Source: Trinickia caryophylli (lineage in GTDB: Bacteria; Pseudomonadota; Gammaproteobacteria; Burkholderiales; Burkholderiaceae). From it: a DNA stretch of 64,000 nt. A program made the translations under genes and the position numbers. Positions 10,015 through 21,756 of the stretch are shown here, piece by piece. The stretch covers positions 1 through 64,000 of the forward strand of contig NZ_CP139970.1 in the NCBI RefSeq assembly GCF_034424545.1, given 5' to 3'. Under the pieces are notes generated by a model. The model saw only the letters and a program-made list of their open reading frames with translations, was not told the DNA's origin and ran no database searches. Position 1 is the stretch's first letter. Each line of letters begins with the position of its first letter.

Positions 10015-11259
10015 TTGATCAACGCAGCACTTGTCGGCATCGACTTCGGAAAAATCGACTTCGAAGCCAGTCTCGAAGAGCTCAGTCTGCTCGCGCAAAG
10101 CGCGGGCGCCCATCCCGCCGTGACGCTCACCGGCCGCCGCACGAGCCCCGACGCCGCACTGTTCGTCGGCAGCGGCAAGGCCGAGGAATTGCGCCTTGCC
10201 TGCGAGGCGAACGACGTCGAAATCGTCATTTTCAATCACGCGCTCGCACCGGCGCAGCAGCGCAATCTGGAGCGAACGCTGAATCGGCGCGTCGTGGATC
10301 GTACGAGTCTCATTCTCGACATCTTCGCGCAGCGCGCCCGCAGCCACGAAGGCAAGCTGCAGGTCGAACTGGCGCAGCTGCAATACATGGCGACGCGGCT
10401 CGTGCGGGCCTGGACTCACCTCGAGCGGCAAAAGGGTGGTATCGGCTTGCGCGGCCCCGGCGAAACGCAGCTCGAAACCGACCGTCGTCTCATTGGCGAG
10501 CGCATCAAGATGCTCAAGGGCCGGCTCGAAAAGCTGCAGCGCCAGCATGGCACGCAACGCCGCCAGCGGCAGCGCAACCGGACGATGTCGGTTTCGCTCG
10601 TCGGCTATACGAACGCAGGTAAATCGACGCTGTTCAACGCGCTGACGAAGGCTCAGGCCTACGCGGCCGATCAATTGTTCGCCACGCTCGACACGACCTC
10701 GCGGCGCGTGTTCCTTGGCGACGAGGCCGGGCAAGTGGTGGTCTCCGATACGGTTGGATTCATTCGCGAACTGCCGCACCAACTCGTCGCGGCGTTTCGC
10801 GCGACGCTCGAGGAGACGATTCATGCCGATCTGCTGCTGCACGTCGTCGACGCCTCAAGTGCCGTACGGCTCGATCAGATCGATCAGGTGAATGAAGTGC
10901 TGCGCGAAATCGGCGCCGATACGGTGCGGCAGGTGCTCGTCTTCAACAAGATCGACGCGGTGCCCGAACTCGCAGCCCGCAAGGAACCGGTTGAGCGGGA
11001 CGAGTATGGTAATATCTCGCGCGTCTTTTTGAGCGCGCGCACGGGGCAAGGGCTGGACGGCCTGCGCGCGGCCATCGCAGAGATCGCCACCTCAGAACAC
11101 ATTCCAGACGACGGACGGCCATTGCCGCAGTCGCAGCCGGCGGTTAACGAACGCAAAAGCGAACGCAAAAGCGAACGCAAAAGCGAAAGCGAACGCGAAG
11201 ACTTCGACGCATCGCGAATGGCGGCAGCGGGTTCATTGCCGCGTTCGGGCTTGCATTGA
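10015..11259 (+). CDS. hflX: Ribosome-splitting GTPase HflX
   Basis: OBG-like GTPase that binds the 50S subunit and splits stalled ribosomes. An N-terminal HflX domain (GSGKAEELRLACEANDVE, GIGLRGPGETQLETDRR) precedes a G domain with GYTNAGKSTLFNAL at about residue 197, DTVGFIRELP and NKID. The only plausible start is TTG at 10015 (M/L-INAALVGIDFGK); the frame is open back into hfq but has no ATG or GTG. The C-terminus carries a charged KSER repeat encoded by a 12-bp tandem repeat. Length 414. Confidence 0.95.
   Translation: MINAALVGIDFGKIDFEASLEELSLLAQSAGAHPAVTLTGRRTSPDAALFVGSGKAEELRLACEANDVEIVIFNHALAPAQQRNLERTLNRRVVDRTSLILDIFAQRARSHEGKLQVELAQLQYMATRLVRAWTHLERQKGGIGLRGPGETQLETDRRLIGERIKMLKGRLEKLQRQHGTQRRQRQRNRTMSVSLVGYTNAGKSTLFNALTKAQAYAADQLFATLDTTSRRVFLGDEAGQVVVSDTVGFIRELPHQLVAAFRATLEETIHADLLLHVVDASSAVRLDQIDQVNEVLREIGADTVRQVLVFNKIDAVPELAARKEPVERDEYGNISRVFLSARTGQGLDGLRAAIAEIATSEHIPDDGRPLPQSQPAVNERKSERKSERKSESEREDFDASRMAAAGSLPRSGLH
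11149..11184 (+). repeat. 12-bp tandem repeat in the 3' end of hflX
   Basis: Three perfect copies of GAACGCAAAAGC are followed by partial copies to about 11196. They encode ERKSERKSERKS and then SESERE. The unit is a multiple of three, so copy-number change would lengthen the basic tail without a frameshift. Confidence 0.9.
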
Positions 11260-11290
11260 CCGGCTCTCCCAACTCGAGCGAACGAATCAG

Positions 11291-12631
11291 GTGAACGAAT
11301 ACAACGAGCGGAGTTTGTGGATGCGCGCGCGCGCCGTCCTCTCGATCAGCGATCCTCGTTGGGGACGCAGCGAGGGCAATGGCAACCGGCAGCGGCCCAA
11401 CGAACCGAATCGCCCTCGCGGAGACGGTGACGGCCCCCCCGATCTCGACGAGATGTGGCGCGATTTCAACCGCAGACTGTCGCGTCTGCTCGGGCGCCGC
11501 GGCTCCGGCTCGGGGCCCGGCGAGCGGCGGCCCGACAACGGCCGCGCGGCACGCGTGGGCGTTGGCATCGTCGTCGGCGTGCTCATTGCCATTTACGTCG
11601 GCAGCGGTATTTTCGTGGTGCAGGAAGGACAAACGGGGGCGGTGCTGCAGTTCGGCAAATATCGCCGCACGGTTGGGCCTGGCGTGCATCTGCGTGCACC
11701 GTATCCATTCGAGACACATGAAATCGTCAACGTGGCCGAAGTGCGATCCATCGAGATCGGGCGCAGCAACGCGTTGAGCGATGCGAACGTCGTCGATGCG
11801 TCGATGCTCACGCGCGATGGCGACATCGTCGACGTGCGTTTCATCGTCCGTTATCAGGTCAAGTCGGTGGCCGATTACCTGTTCCGTGCCGCGGACCCTG
11901 ACAGAAGCGTGGCCCAGGCCGCGCAGGCGGCCGTGCGCGAGATCGTCGGCACGCGCAGTGCGCGCGAAGTGCTCGACCAGAACCAGGACGCGCTCGCGCA
12001 GCAACTGAGCACTGCGATTCAGCGCTCGCTCGATCGTTATCGCACCGGGCTCGCCGTTGTCGGCGTTGCCATGCAGGCCGTGCAGCCGCCACAACAGGTG
12101 CAGGCTGCGTATGCCGACGTGCAAAAGGCAAAGGACGACAGTATGCGCATGAAGCGCGAGGCGCAGGCCTATGCGGACGACTTGCTGCCGCGCGCGCAGA
12201 CCGAGGCGGCTCGTTCGCTCGACGACGCCAAGGCTTATGCGGCGCGTGTGGTCGAGCAGGCACGCGGCGACGCCGACCGTTTCAACGAGGTCTATGCCCA
12301 ATATGCCAAAGCGCCCGCCGTGGTGCGCGAACGCCTGTATCTCGATACGATGCGCGATATCTACAGCAATACGACCAAAATATTCGTCAGCGGAAATCCC
12401 GGCAGCAGCGTCGTGAATCTGTCGGTCGACAAGCTGCTGGAAGCGAACCGCCGCCCCGCCGCCGACGCGGGCAGGCCTGCCGTACCCACGCCGGCATCCG
12501 GCCCTGCAGCATCGGGCACCCCGGCGTCGGCCGCCGCGGCCGCACCGGCGAGCCAGCCGGCGGCGCCCAAGGATGCCTTGCGTTCGCGCGAAGCGCTGCG
12601 CAGCCGGTCGCGCGAAGACGATCTGCAATAA
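11291..12631 (+). CDS. hflK: FtsH protease regulator HflK (SPFH family)
   Basis: Inner-membrane SPFH/prohibitin protein which with HflC forms the vault around FtsH and modulates its proteolysis. It starts at GTG 11291 (MNEYNERSLWMRARAVLS). A Gly/Pro/Arg-rich cytoplasmic N-terminus is followed by a TM helix (about 89-108, GIVVGVLIAIYVGSGIFVV) and the SPFH domain (VQEGQTGAVLQFGKY to about residue 310), then an Ala/Pro-rich tail ending RSREALRSRSREDD. It is 31 bases after hflX and 13 bases before hflC. Confidence 0.95.
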   Translation: MNEYNERSLWMRARAVLSISDPRWGRSEGNGNRQRPNEPNRPRGDGDGPPDLDEMWRDFNRRLSRLLGRRGSGSGPGERRPDNGRAARVGVGIVVGVLIAIYVGSGIFVVQEGQTGAVLQFGKYRRTVGPGVHLRAPYPFETHEIVNVAEVRSIEIGRSNALSDANVVDASMLTRDGDIVDVRFIVRYQVKSVADYLFRAADPDRSVAQAAQAAVREIVGTRSAREVLDQNQDALAQQLSTAIQRSLDRYRTGLAVVGVAMQAVQPPQQVQAAYADVQKAKDDSMRMKREAQAYADDLLPRAQTEAARSLDDAKAYAARVVEQARGDADRFNEVYAQYAKAPAVVRERLYLDTMRDIYSNTTKIFVSGNPGSSVVNLSVDKLLEANRRPAADAGRPAVPTPASGPAASGTPASAAAAAPASQPAAPKDALRSREALRSRSREDDLQ

Positions 12632-12644
12632 CGAGGCGCACCCC

Positions 12645-13553
12645 ATGAATCGTATCGTTGCGCTTATCGTCGCCGCCGTTGCCTTGCTGTTCGCCGGATC
12701 ATCGACGCTTGTCGTCGTCGATCAGCGGCATGTGGCGCTCGTTTACTCGCGCGGTGGCGCGAACCCGACAGTGGTCGGCCCCGGCCTCCATTTCAAGCTG
12801 CCTACGCCGCTACAGTCCGCAGTGCGTGTCGATACACGCGTCCAGACGCTCGAGAGTACCGGCGCCGAGCGCTATACGACGTCGGACAAGGCCACGCTGC
12901 TCGTCACGCCCCTTCTGAAGTACCGCATCATCGATGCGCGTGAACTCTTCAATCGAACCGGCGGTGATTTGCAGAGCACGGGCGATCGCCTGTCGGCGGT
13001 CGTTCGAGATGCGCTCGGCAATGCCTTGGAAAAACGCGCGTTGGCCGACGCGCTCGCACATCAGGCGGAAATCACGGCCTCGGCGCGGGAGGCGATGGCG
13101 CCGGCCACGAATGCGCTCGGCATCGAAGTGGTCGATCTGCAACTCGCGCGCGTCGATCTGCCGGCGGAAGCGGCCGATGCTGTATACAAGCGGATGTCAG
13201 CCGCAACTGCGCAGGCCGCGAGCGAAGTCCGCGCGCAAGGCTCCGCACAAGCGCAAGAGATCAGGGACGCCGCCGATCGCCAGCGCCAGGCCGTGCTGGC
13301 CGATGCATATGCGAAGGCCCAGGCCCTCAAGGGCGAGGGCGATGCGAAGGCGGCCGAGATCGCGGCGGGCGCATTCAGCCGCGATCCGGGGTTCTATCAG
13401 TTCTACCAGAGCCTTCAAGCCTACCGCGCTGTTTTCAAACCGAACGACGTGATCGTCGTCGACGCGGATAACGCATTTTTCCGCTTCATGCGCGGGCCTC
13501 AGGGCGGTGCCGATCCCGGTGCACGCACAGCCGCAGCGCCGAAAAAACACTGA
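12645..13553 (+). CDS. hflC: FtsH protease regulator HflC (SPFH family)
   Basis: Partner of HflK. The ATG at 12645 gives 302 residues (MNRIVALIVAAVALLFAGSS), with an N-terminal signal anchor at about 4-22. The SPFH domain includes VVVDQRHVALVYSRG and LLVTPLLKYRI. A coiled-coil region rich in Ala/Glu/Gln (KRMSAATAQAASEVRAQG) and the C-terminal motif FYQFYQSLQAYRAVFKPND follow. Adjacent to hflK in the same direction. Confidence 0.95.
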   Translation: MNRIVALIVAAVALLFAGSSTLVVVDQRHVALVYSRGGANPTVVGPGLHFKLPTPLQSAVRVDTRVQTLESTGAERYTTSDKATLLVTPLLKYRIIDARELFNRTGGDLQSTGDRLSAVVRDALGNALEKRALADALAHQAEITASAREAMAPATNALGIEVVDLQLARVDLPAEAADAVYKRMSAATAQAASEVRAQGSAQAQEIRDAADRQRQAVLADAYAKAQALKGEGDAKAAEIAAGAFSRDPGFYQFYQSLQAYRAVFKPNDVIVVDADNAFFRFMRGPQGGADPGARTAAAPKKH

Positions 13554-13564
13554 CAAGAGGGGAC

Positions 13565-13586
13565 GCCGCGCCCGTTCGGGCGCGGC
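13565..13586 (+). repeat. Perfect 10-bp stem hairpin after hflC
   Basis: GCCGCGCCCG and CGGGCGCGGC flank a two-base TT spacer, followed by AATATTTG. It lies between hflC and the DUF2065 gene, with the downstream start at 13596. It could be a processing or partial-termination hairpin. Confidence 0.5.
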
Positions 13587-13595
13587 AATATTTGA

Positions 13596-13787
13596 ATGGA
13601 CATGGCCGGCTCGTTGTTGCTTGCGATTGCGCTGATGCTCATCATCGAGGGCATGTTTCCGTTCGTGTTCCCGACTGCATGGCGCGAGACGTTTCGCCGC
13701 ATTGCGGCGCGGCCGGCCCATCACATCCGCATCGGCGGCTTGATCGTGATGACGCTCGGGCTCGTATTGCTGCTCGTCGCGACTTGA
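13596..13787 (+). CDS. DUF2065 small inner-membrane protein (YjeT type)
   Basis: A 63-residue protein with two predicted transmembrane helices (SLLLAIALMLIIEGMFPFVF and GGLIVMTLGLVLLLVAT) separated by a basic loop with WRETFRRIAA. This matches the DUF2065/YjeT family, which sits next to hflC in many proteobacteria including E. coli. The function is unknown; co-location suggests a membrane role alongside HflKC. The start is the ATG at 13596, with ATG GCC three codons later as an alternative. Confidence 0.88.
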   Translation: MDMAGSLLLAIALMLIIEGMFPFVFPTAWRETFRRIAARPAHHIRIGGLIVMTLGLVLLLVAT

Positions 13788-13883
13788 GCGTGCCGAGCTG
13801 TGCGCGTGCCGGCCGGACGCCGGCGTGCTCCTTTCGTTCAGGCGCGCATGCGCGCCGCAAACCAATGTCGTAGGACTGAACCG

Positions 13884-15038
13884 ATGTCGACCTGGCTGCT
13901 TCCCGAGAATATCGCCGACGTGCTGCCGTCGGAGGCGCGCAAGATCGAGGAGCTGCGGCGCGCGCTGCTCGATCGCTTCCGGACGTACGGCTACGAAATG
14001 GTGATGCCGCCGCTGCTCGAGTATCTAGAGTCGCTCTTGACGAGCGGTGGCAACGATCTCGATCTGCGGACCTTCAAGCTCGTGGATCAGCTTTCGGGGC
14101 GCACGCTCGGGCTACGGGCGGATACGACCCCGCAGGTTGCCCGCATCGACGCGCATTTGCTGAACCGCCAGGGCGTCACGCGCCTGTGCTACGCGGGAAG
14201 CGTGCTCCATACGCGTCCGCGCGGGCTGCATGCCACGCGCGAGCAAATTCAGGTGGGTGCCGAGATCTACGGCCATGCGGGCCTCGAGGCCGACGTCGAG
14301 ATTGAACAGCTGATGCTCGACGTGCTGCATCTGGCGGGCTTCCAGGAGATCCGGCTCGATCTTTGCCATGCGGGGGTGCTTGGAGCGCTGCTCGCGCGCG
14401 AGCCTGCGGCGGCGCAGATCGGCGAGGCGCTCTACGAGGCACTGGCCGGCAAGGATGTCGCGCGCCTTGCGGAGCTGACCGAGGGCCTCGTTGCGCCGGC
14501 TCGCGACGCGCTACGCAAGCTGCCCACGCTCTACGGGGACGCTTCGGTGCTCGACGAGGCGCGCGGCTGCCTGCCGCCGTGGCCTGAAATCGCGCGGGCG
14601 CTCGACGATCTCGCGTTTCTCGCGGCGCAGGTCGAGGGGGCGCAAGTAACGGTCGATCTTGCCGATCTGCGCGGTTACGCTTATCACAGCGGCGTCATGT
14701 TCTCGGCTTACGTCGATGGCGTGCCGAATGCGGTCGCCCGTGGTGGCCGTTACGACCACGTTGGACAAGCCTACGGGCGAGCGCGGCCGGCGACGGGGTT
14801 CTCGCTCGATCTGCGGGAGATCGCTCGAATTTCGCCCGTGGAGGCACGCAGCAGCGCGATTCTGGCTCCCTGGCGCCACGACGAGCTGTTGCGCGCAAGC
14901 GTCGCTGCGCTGCGCGACGCCGGGGAAGTCGTTATCCAGGCGTTGCCCGGGCACGACGACGACCTCGACGAATTCGCCTTCGATCGCGTGCTCGTGGAGC
15001 GTGACGGTCAATGGATCGTGCAGGCGCGCAAGCCCTGA
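13884..15038 (+). CDS. hisZ: ATP phosphoribosyltransferase regulatory subunit HisZ
   Basis: HisS-like protein without synthetase activity that forms an octamer with the short form of HisG and confers histidine feedback. The ATG at 13884 gives 384 residues ([20 protein letters not shown]). Class II-like segments include [31 protein letters not shown] and [26 protein letters not shown]. It lacks the HisS motif 2 (compare the true hisS at 4638). Its presence predicts a short-form hisG elsewhere in the genome. It is followed by purA. Confidence 0.95.
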   Translation: MSTWLLPENIADVLPSEARKIEELRRALLDRFRTYGYEMVMPPLLEYLESLLTSGGNDLDLRTFKLVDQLSGRTLGLRADTTPQVARIDAHLLNRQGVTRLCYAGSVLHTRPRGLHATREQIQVGAEIYGHAGLEADVEIEQLMLDVLHLAGFQEIRLDLCHAGVLGALLAREPAAAQIGEALYEALAGKDVARLAELTEGLVAPARDALRKLPTLYGDASVLDEARGCLPPWPEIARALDDLAFLAAQVEGAQVTVDLADLRGYAYHSGVMFSAYVDGVPNAVARGGRYDHVGQAYGRARPATGFSLDLREIARISPVEARSSAILAPWRHDELLRASVAALRDAGEVVIQALPGHDDDLDEFAFDRVLVERDGQWIVQARKP

Positions 15039-15131
15039 AATTTGCATGGCGCGCGCCGGGCGTGCGCGGTGTGAAAGGTCCCATGCCGTTGAAGCGAAAC
15101 GGAAAAATTCGGACGCGTCGGCGAACATGGG

Positions 15132-16511
<1,380 letters not shown>

Positions 16512-16514
16512 TCG

Positions 16515-17102
16515 ATGACGCAGAATGTGACGACGCTCGCCATGACCGACCCGCGCAACGACGACAAACACCTGTGGGTCAGCTGGGATGAATACCATCG
16601 CCTGATCGAGTTGCTTGCGCTCGCCGTGCACGATTCGGGATGGAAGTTCGACAAGATCCTGTGCCTTGCACGTGGCGGCCTGCGCGTGGGCGACCAGCTC
16701 TCGCGAATCTACGACCTGCCGCTGGCGATTCTTGCCACAAGTTCGTACCGCGAGGCGGCTGGCACCCAGCAAGGCGACCTCGATATTGCGCAGTACATCA
16801 CCATGACGCGGGGCGAATTGTCGGGCAACGTGCTGCTGGTGGATGACCTCGTCGATTCGGGCGTGACGCTCGCACGCGTGCAGCAGCATTTGAAGGAGCG
16901 CTATCCGGCCGTCGAAACGGTGCGATCGGCGGTGCTTTGGTATAAGGGATGCTCGAAGGTCAAGCCCGATTATTTCGTTCAGCAATTGCCGACCAACCCC
17001 TGGATCCACCAGCCGTTCGAAGAATGGGACACCGTGCGCCCGCACAACCTGTCGGCGTGGATCAAGCGTGGCGTCAGCCAGGGAACCGCGTCCGGCACGT
17101 AA
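16515..17102 (+). CDS. Purine-type phosphoribosyltransferase
   Basis: A type I PRTase-fold protein of 195 residues. The PRPP-binding loop is VLLVDDLVDSGVTLARV; an early strand/turn KILCLARGGLRVGDQLSR forms the PPi loop region. The WVSWDEYHRLIELLAL start resembles hypoxanthine/xanthine phosphoribosyltransferase-like proteins (COG2236). Location immediately after purA supports a purine-salvage role, but the base specificity cannot be read from the sequence. A terminator follows at 17156. Confidence 0.85.
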   Translation: MTQNVTTLAMTDPRNDDKHLWVSWDEYHRLIELLALAVHDSGWKFDKILCLARGGLRVGDQLSRIYDLPLAILATSSYREAAGTQQGDLDIAQYITMTRGELSGNVLLVDDLVDSGVTLARVQQHLKERYPAVETVRSAVLWYKGCSKVKPDYFVQQLPTNPWIHQPFEEWDTVRPHNLSAWIKRGVSQGTASGT

Positions 17103-17155
17103 GTTGCTAAAGGGCGCGCCGGGCTCGTTGCGCGGCTTGCCCGCAACTCGATGCA

Positions 17156-17180
17156 GCGGAGCCGACCGGCTCCGCGTTTT
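17156..17180 (+). terminator. Intrinsic terminator of the purA operon
   Basis: GCGGAGCC and GGCTCCGC form a perfect 8-bp stem with a GACC loop, followed by GTTTT. It closes the forward run before kup. Confidence 0.75.
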
Positions 17181-17207
17181 CATATGTGCGAGGTGTGCAA
17201 GCACCGC

Positions 17208-17213
17208 TAGAAT
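17208..17213 (+). promoter_or_regulatory. Probable -10 element of the kup promoter
   Basis: TAGAAT lies 44 bases before the kup ATG and directly follows the upstream terminator. The -35 is not convincing. Confidence 0.4.
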
Positions 17214-17257
17214 AGCGCTCGCTCCTCGGTTATCCGCCACGAATCGTTTCGCACTCT

Positions 17258-19150
17258 ATGACAGATAACGGTCACGGGAATCTACGTCAGCATTCGGCTG
17301 CTTCGTTGGCACTCGCCGCCATCGGTGTCGTCTTCGGTGATATCGGCACCAGTCCGCTCTACGCGCTCAAAGAGGCGTTCAGCGAGTCGCATGGCATTCC
17401 GCTTACGGACGCGTCGATTCTCGGCGTGTTGTCGCTGCTGTTCTGGGCGATCATCGTGGTGGTGTCGGTCAAATATGTGTTGTTCGTGATGCGCGCCGAC
17501 AACAACGGCGAGGGCGGGGTGCTCGCGCTCATGGCTTTGTCTTTGCGGCCGTTTGCAAGCAAGGGGCATTTTCCCGGCATCCTGATGATGCTCGGCATCT
17601 TTGGCGCATGCATGTTCTATGGCGACGCAGTGATCACGCCAGCCATTTCGGTGATGTCGGCCGTCGAGGGGCTCGAGGTCGCCACGCCGCAACTGTCGCA
17701 TCTCGTCATTCCCATTACGATCGTCATTCTCGCCGCGTTGTTCTGGATTCAGCGCCATGGCACGTCGCTCGTGGGCAAATTGTTCGGGCCGATCATGCTC
17801 GTATGGTTCGCGACGCTCGCTGCGCTCGGCATTTGGCATATCGCGCACGAGCCCGGAATCGTCGCCGCGCTCAATCCGTATTACGCGGTCACGTTCATGA
17901 TGCGCCACATGCTGCAGGCCTATGTGGTGCTCGGTTCGGTTTTTCTCGTGCTGACCGGGGCGGAAGCGCTTTACGCCGATATGGGGCACTTCGGGGCGAA
18001 GCCCATCCGCATGGCTTGGTATTGCCTCGTGATGCCGGCGCTCGTGCTCAATTACTTTGGGCAGGGTGCGCTGCTAATGCACGATCGCAGCGCGCTCGCC
18101 AATCCGTTCTACCTGATGGCGCCGGATTGGGCCACGCTACCGCTCGTCGTGCTCTCGACGGTGGCAACGGTCATTGCGTCGCAAGCGGTGATTTCGGGCG
18201 CGTATTCGCTTACGAGCCAGGCGATTCAACTCGGCTATGTGCCGCGTATGAAGATCCTGCATACATCTGACCTGTCGATCGGGCAGATCTATGTGCCGGT
18301 CGTCAATTGGCTGCTGCTTTTCGTGATCGTGCTGGTCGTGCTCGGCTTCAAGAGCTCCGATAATCTCGCCGCCGCATACGGGATAGCGGTGACGACGACG
18401 ATGGTCATTACCACCATTCTCGCTTGCGTCGTCATGACGAAGGTCTGGAATTGGAACAAGGTGCTGGTTGCGCTCATCACCGCCGCCTTCATTGTTGTGG
18501 ATCTGGCATTTTTCGGTGCGAATCTGCTGAAGGTGGCCGAGGGTGGCTGGTTGCCGCTCGGCATTGGCGCATTGCTGTTCTTCCTGCTGATGACTTGGTA
18601 CAAGGGGCGCATGCTCGTGAAGGAGCGCACGGCCGCGGATGGCATTCCGCTCGCGCCATTTTTGCAGGGCCTCCTTGCACATCCGCCTCACCGCGTATCG
18701 GGTACGGCCATCTATCTGACGGGCAGCGATACGCTCGTGCCGGTCAGTCTCTTGCACAATCTGAAGCACAACAAAGTGCTGCACGAGCGCACGCTGTTTC
18801 TCACGTTCATCACGCGCGACATTCCCTATGTGGAGGAAGAGGATCGGGTGACGGTAAAGGACGTGGGCGGGGGCCTCTTCATCGTCAAGGCGGCGTACGG
18901 CTTCAATGAAACGCCCGATGTGAAGGCGGTCTTATCGGAGATTGCTCGTACGCACGCAATGACCTTCGAGTTGATGGATACCTCGTTTTTCCTCGCTCGA
19001 GAAACGGTGGTGCCGACCCAACTGCCCGGGATGTCGATTCTACGGGAACGCGTTTTTGCGTGGATGCATCAGAATGCCGCCAAGCCCACCGACTTTTTCA
19101 GTATTCCAGCTAACCGCGTAGTCGAACTCGGTACCAAGATCGAAATCTGA
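17258..19150 (+). CDS. kup: Low-affinity potassium transporter Kup (TrkD)
   Basis: K+/H+ symporter family protein with about twelve transmembrane helices over the first 450 residues and a cytoplasmic C-terminal domain. Diagnostic segments are [39 protein letters not shown] and PNAEGGVLAL-like [15 protein letters not shown]. The conserved C-terminus ([30 protein letters not shown]) is intact. The 630 residues are normal. No clear SD precedes the ATG. Confidence 0.96.
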   Translation: MTDNGHGNLRQHSAASLALAAIGVVFGDIGTSPLYALKEAFSESHGIPLTDASILGVLSLLFWAIIVVVSVKYVLFVMRADNNGEGGVLALMALSLRPFASKGHFPGILMMLGIFGACMFYGDAVITPAISVMSAVEGLEVATPQLSHLVIPITIVILAALFWIQRHGTSLVGKLFGPIMLVWFATLAALGIWHIAHEPGIVAALNPYYAVTFMMRHMLQAYVVLGSVFLVLTGAEALYADMGHFGAKPIRMAWYCLVMPALVLNYFGQGALLMHDRSALANPFYLMAPDWATLPLVVLSTVATVIASQAVISGAYSLTSQAIQLGYVPRMKILHTSDLSIGQIYVPVVNWLLLFVIVLVVLGFKSSDNLAAAYGIAVTTTMVITTILACVVMTKVWNWNKVLVALITAAFIVVDLAFFGANLLKVAEGGWLPLGIGALLFFLLMTWYKGRMLVKERTAADGIPLAPFLQGLLAHPPHRVSGTAIYLTGSDTLVPVSLLHNLKHNKVLHERTLFLTFITRDIPYVEEEDRVTVKDVGGGLFIVKAAYGFNETPDVKAVLSEIARTHAMTFELMDTSFFLARETVVPTQLPGMSILRERVFAWMHQNAAKPTDFFSIPANRVVELGTKIEI

Positions 19151-19206
19151 CCGCTGCGGCGGCGCGCGCCGTTTGGTCGCCGTTTGGTTATCTGCGACGA
19201 AACAAG

Positions 19207-19240
19207 AAAGGCCTGGGTCATCGACCACAGGCCTTTTTTC
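19207..19240. terminator. Bidirectional terminator between kup and tex
   Basis: AAGGCCTG and CAGGCCTT form an 8-bp stem with a 12-base loop, flanked by an A-run and a T-run. It can serve kup on the forward strand and tex on the reverse strand, whose stop is at 19262. Confidence 0.85.
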
Positions 19241-19261
19241 ATACAAATAGGAAAAGCGCGA

Positions 19262-21592
19262 TCAACGCTGTTTCAGCTTGGCAAACGCGGCGGCCATGGC
19301 GCCCGCCGGCTGTTCGTCGCGCGAAGAGCGTTGTCCGCGCATCCCGTTCGAGCGGGTGCCGGCGCGCTCTGCTTGCCCGGCGGCCCCGCGAGCGGCGGGC
19401 GCTGCGTCATCGGCCAAACGCATCGTGAGCGCGATGCGTTGCCGCTTCACATCGACGTCGAGCACTTTAACCTTGACGATTTGGCCCGCTTTGACGACTT
19501 CGTGCGGGTCCTTGATGAACTTCGTCGACATTGCCGAAACGTGGACGAGGCCGTCCTGGTGGACGCCGATATCGACGAAGGCACCGAATGCGGCGACGTT
19601 CGTGACCACGCCTTCGAGAACCATGCCCAGCGAGAGATCCGAGATCTTTTCGACGCCTTCGCGGAACGTGGCCGTCTTGAACTCGGGGCGCGGATCGCGG
19701 CCCGGTTTTTCGAGCTCGGTCAGAATATCGCGCACGGTCGGCAAGCCGAAACGCTCATCGACGAATTCGTCGGCACGCAAACCGGCCAGAGCGTCACGAT
19801 TGCCGAGTACATGACCGATATCGGTCTGGATCTTTGCCAGGATCCGTTCGACGACCGGGTACGCCTCGGGGTGAACCGAGGAGCGGTCGAGCGGATTTTC
19901 GCCGCCGTTGATGCGCAAGAAGCCTGCGGCCTGTTCGAACGTTTTATCGCCGAGGCGCGGCACCTTGCGCAAATGTTCGCGCGACGGGAACGGACCATTG
20001 ACATCGCGATAGTCGACGATGTTGCGCGCAAGCGTTGCATTGAGGCCCGACACGCGCGCGAGCAGCGCGACCGAAGCTGTGTTCGCGTCCACACCGACAG
20101 CGTTCACGCAATCCTCCACGACGGCATCGAGCGAGCGCGCGAGCTCGCGCTGATTGACGTCATGCTGATACTGACCTACGCCGATGGCCTTCGGTTCGAT
20201 CTTCACGAGCTCTGCAAGCGGGTCTTGCAGGCGACGCGCAATCGATACGGCGCCACGCAGCGACACGTCCATGTCGGGGAATTCTTTCGCAGCGAGTTCC
20301 GACGCCGAATACACCGATGCGCCGGCTTCGGAGACGACGATCTTCTGCAGTTTCAGTTCGGGATGCCGTGCGATCAATTCGCTCGCGAGCTTGTCTGTCT
20401 CGCGCGATGCCGTGCCATTGCCGATACTGATGAGTTCCGCTTGCGTCTGCGCCGCGAGTCGCGAGAGCTTCGCGATCGAGCCGTCCCAGTCGCGGCGGGG
20501 CTCGTGCGGGTAGATCGTGTCCGTAGCGAGTACCTTGCCCGTACGATCGACGACGGCGACCTTCACGCCGGTGCGCAGCCCCGGGTCGAGGCCGATCACG
20601 GCCTTCGGACCCGCGGGGGCGGCGAGCAGCAGGTCCTTCAGATTGCGCGCGAAGACCCGGATCGCCTCGTGCTCGGCCGTCTCGCGCAGTTGCGTGAGCA
20701 GTTCGTTCTCGAGATGGGGCTGCACCTTGACGCGCCAGCACCAGCGGCAGACGTCCGCGAGCCATTTGTCGGCCGGCCGGCCCTGATTCGCGATGCCCGA
20801 GTGGCGCGCGATCATCGCCTCGCACGGATGCGGGACCTCGGCGTCAAGTTCGGCGCCAAGACCGAGCTTCACCGTCAGCACGCCCGCGTTGCGCCCGCGG
20901 AAGAGGGCCAGCGCGCGATGCGACGGTACGGTCTTGAGCGTCTCGGCATACTCGTAGTAATCGCGGAATTTTTCGCCTTCCTCGCTTTCCTTGCCTTCCA
21001 TGACCGTCGATGACACCACGCCGCGCTCATGAAGGTACTCGCGCAGCTTGCCGAGCAGCTCGGCCGTTTCGCCGAACTGCTCGGAGAGGATGTCGCGCGC
21101 GCCGTCGAGCGCCGCTTTAACGTCGGCCACGCCCTTTTCGGCGTCGACGTAGCGCGCGGCTTCGGCTTGCGGATCGAGGGTGGGATCGGCAAGCAGGGCG
21201 TGCGCGAGCGGCTCGAGGCCGGCTTCCCGGGCGATCTGCGCGCGCGTGCGGCGCTTCGGCTTGTACGGCAGATAAAGGTCTTCGAGCACCTGCTTGGTGT
21301 CCGCGGCTTCGATGGCCGTGCGCAGCTCGTCGGTCAGCTTGCCCTGCTCTTCGATGCTCGCGAGGATGGCGGCACGGCGCTCTTCCATTTCGCGCAGATA
21401 GAGCAGCCGTTCTTCGAGCTGGCGCAGCTGCGTGTCGTCGAGATTGCCCGTGACTTCCTTGCGGTAGCGCGCGATAAAGGGGACAGTCGCACCTTCGTCG
21501 AGGAGTTGCACGGCGGCCGCGACCTGCCGCGGCTCAACGGTCAATTCGGCGGCGATGCGCTGTACGATCTTGAGTGCTACGGGTTCCGTCAT
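19262..21592 (-). CDS. tex: RNA-binding transcriptional accessory protein Tex
   Basis: Highly conserved nucleic-acid-binding factor (Tex/SPT6 fold) implicated in transcription and stress or virulence gene expression. In order: an N-terminal helical domain ([29 protein letters not shown]), a YqgF/RNase H-like domain at about residue 330 ([18 protein letters not shown]), helix-hairpin-helix motifs ([18 protein letters not shown]), and a C-terminal S1 RNA-binding domain at about 650-722 ([21 protein letters not shown]). The final 50 residues form a low-complexity Arg/Gly/Ala tail. Length 776. Confidence 0.96.
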   Translation of the reverse strand: MTEPVALKIVQRIAAELTVEPRQVAAAVQLLDEGATVPFIARYRKEVTGNLDDTQLRQLEERLLYLREMEERRAAILASIEEQGKLTDELRTAIEAADTKQVLEDLYLPYKPKRRTRAQIAREAGLEPLAHALLADPTLDPQAEAARYVDAEKGVADVKAALDGARDILSEQFGETAELLGKLREYLHERGVVSSTVMEGKESEEGEKFRDYYEYAETLKTVPSHRALALFRGRNAGVLTVKLGLGAELDAEVPHPCEAMIARHSGIANQGRPADKWLADVCRWCWRVKVQPHLENELLTQLRETAEHEAIRVFARNLKDLLLAAPAGPKAVIGLDPGLRTGVKVAVVDRTGKVLATDTIYPHEPRRDWDGSIAKLSRLAAQTQAELISIGNGTASRETDKLASELIARHPELKLQKIVVSEAGASVYSASELAAKEFPDMDVSLRGAVSIARRLQDPLAELVKIEPKAIGVGQYQHDVNQRELARSLDAVVEDCVNAVGVDANTASVALLARVSGLNATLARNIVDYRDVNGPFPSREHLRKVPRLGDKTFEQAAGFLRINGGENPLDRSSVHPEAYPVVERILAKIQTDIGHVLGNRDALAGLRADEFVDERFGLPTVRDILTELEKPGRDPRPEFKTATFREGVEKISDLSLGMVLEGVVTNVAAFGAFVDIGVHQDGLVHVSAMSTKFIKDPHEVVKAGQIVKVKVLDVDVKRQRIALTMRLADDAAPAARGAAGQAERAGTRSNGMRGQRSSRDEQPAGAMAAAFAKLKQR

Positions 21593-21743
21593 AGAGAAAG
21601 CGTCTGACTGCGGGGCCGGGCGTGCAACGCCGCCACTGCGAGGCGGAAACGAGACGAAGGGCGAGGCGAAGGCTCACCGATCCGGCCGGGTTGCTGGAGC
21701 GGCGCATTTTGCCATAAATGACCGGGTGCGTTGCCCCCGATGT

Positions 21744-21749
21744 TAGAAT
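21744..21749 (+). promoter_or_regulatory. -10-like TAGAAT immediately before the start at 21757
   Basis: TAGAAT ends only seven bases before the ATG at 21757. If it is a real -10, the transcript would start at or next to that ATG (leaderless), or translation starts further downstream. Confidence 0.35.
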
Positions 21750-21756
21750 TCCGCCC

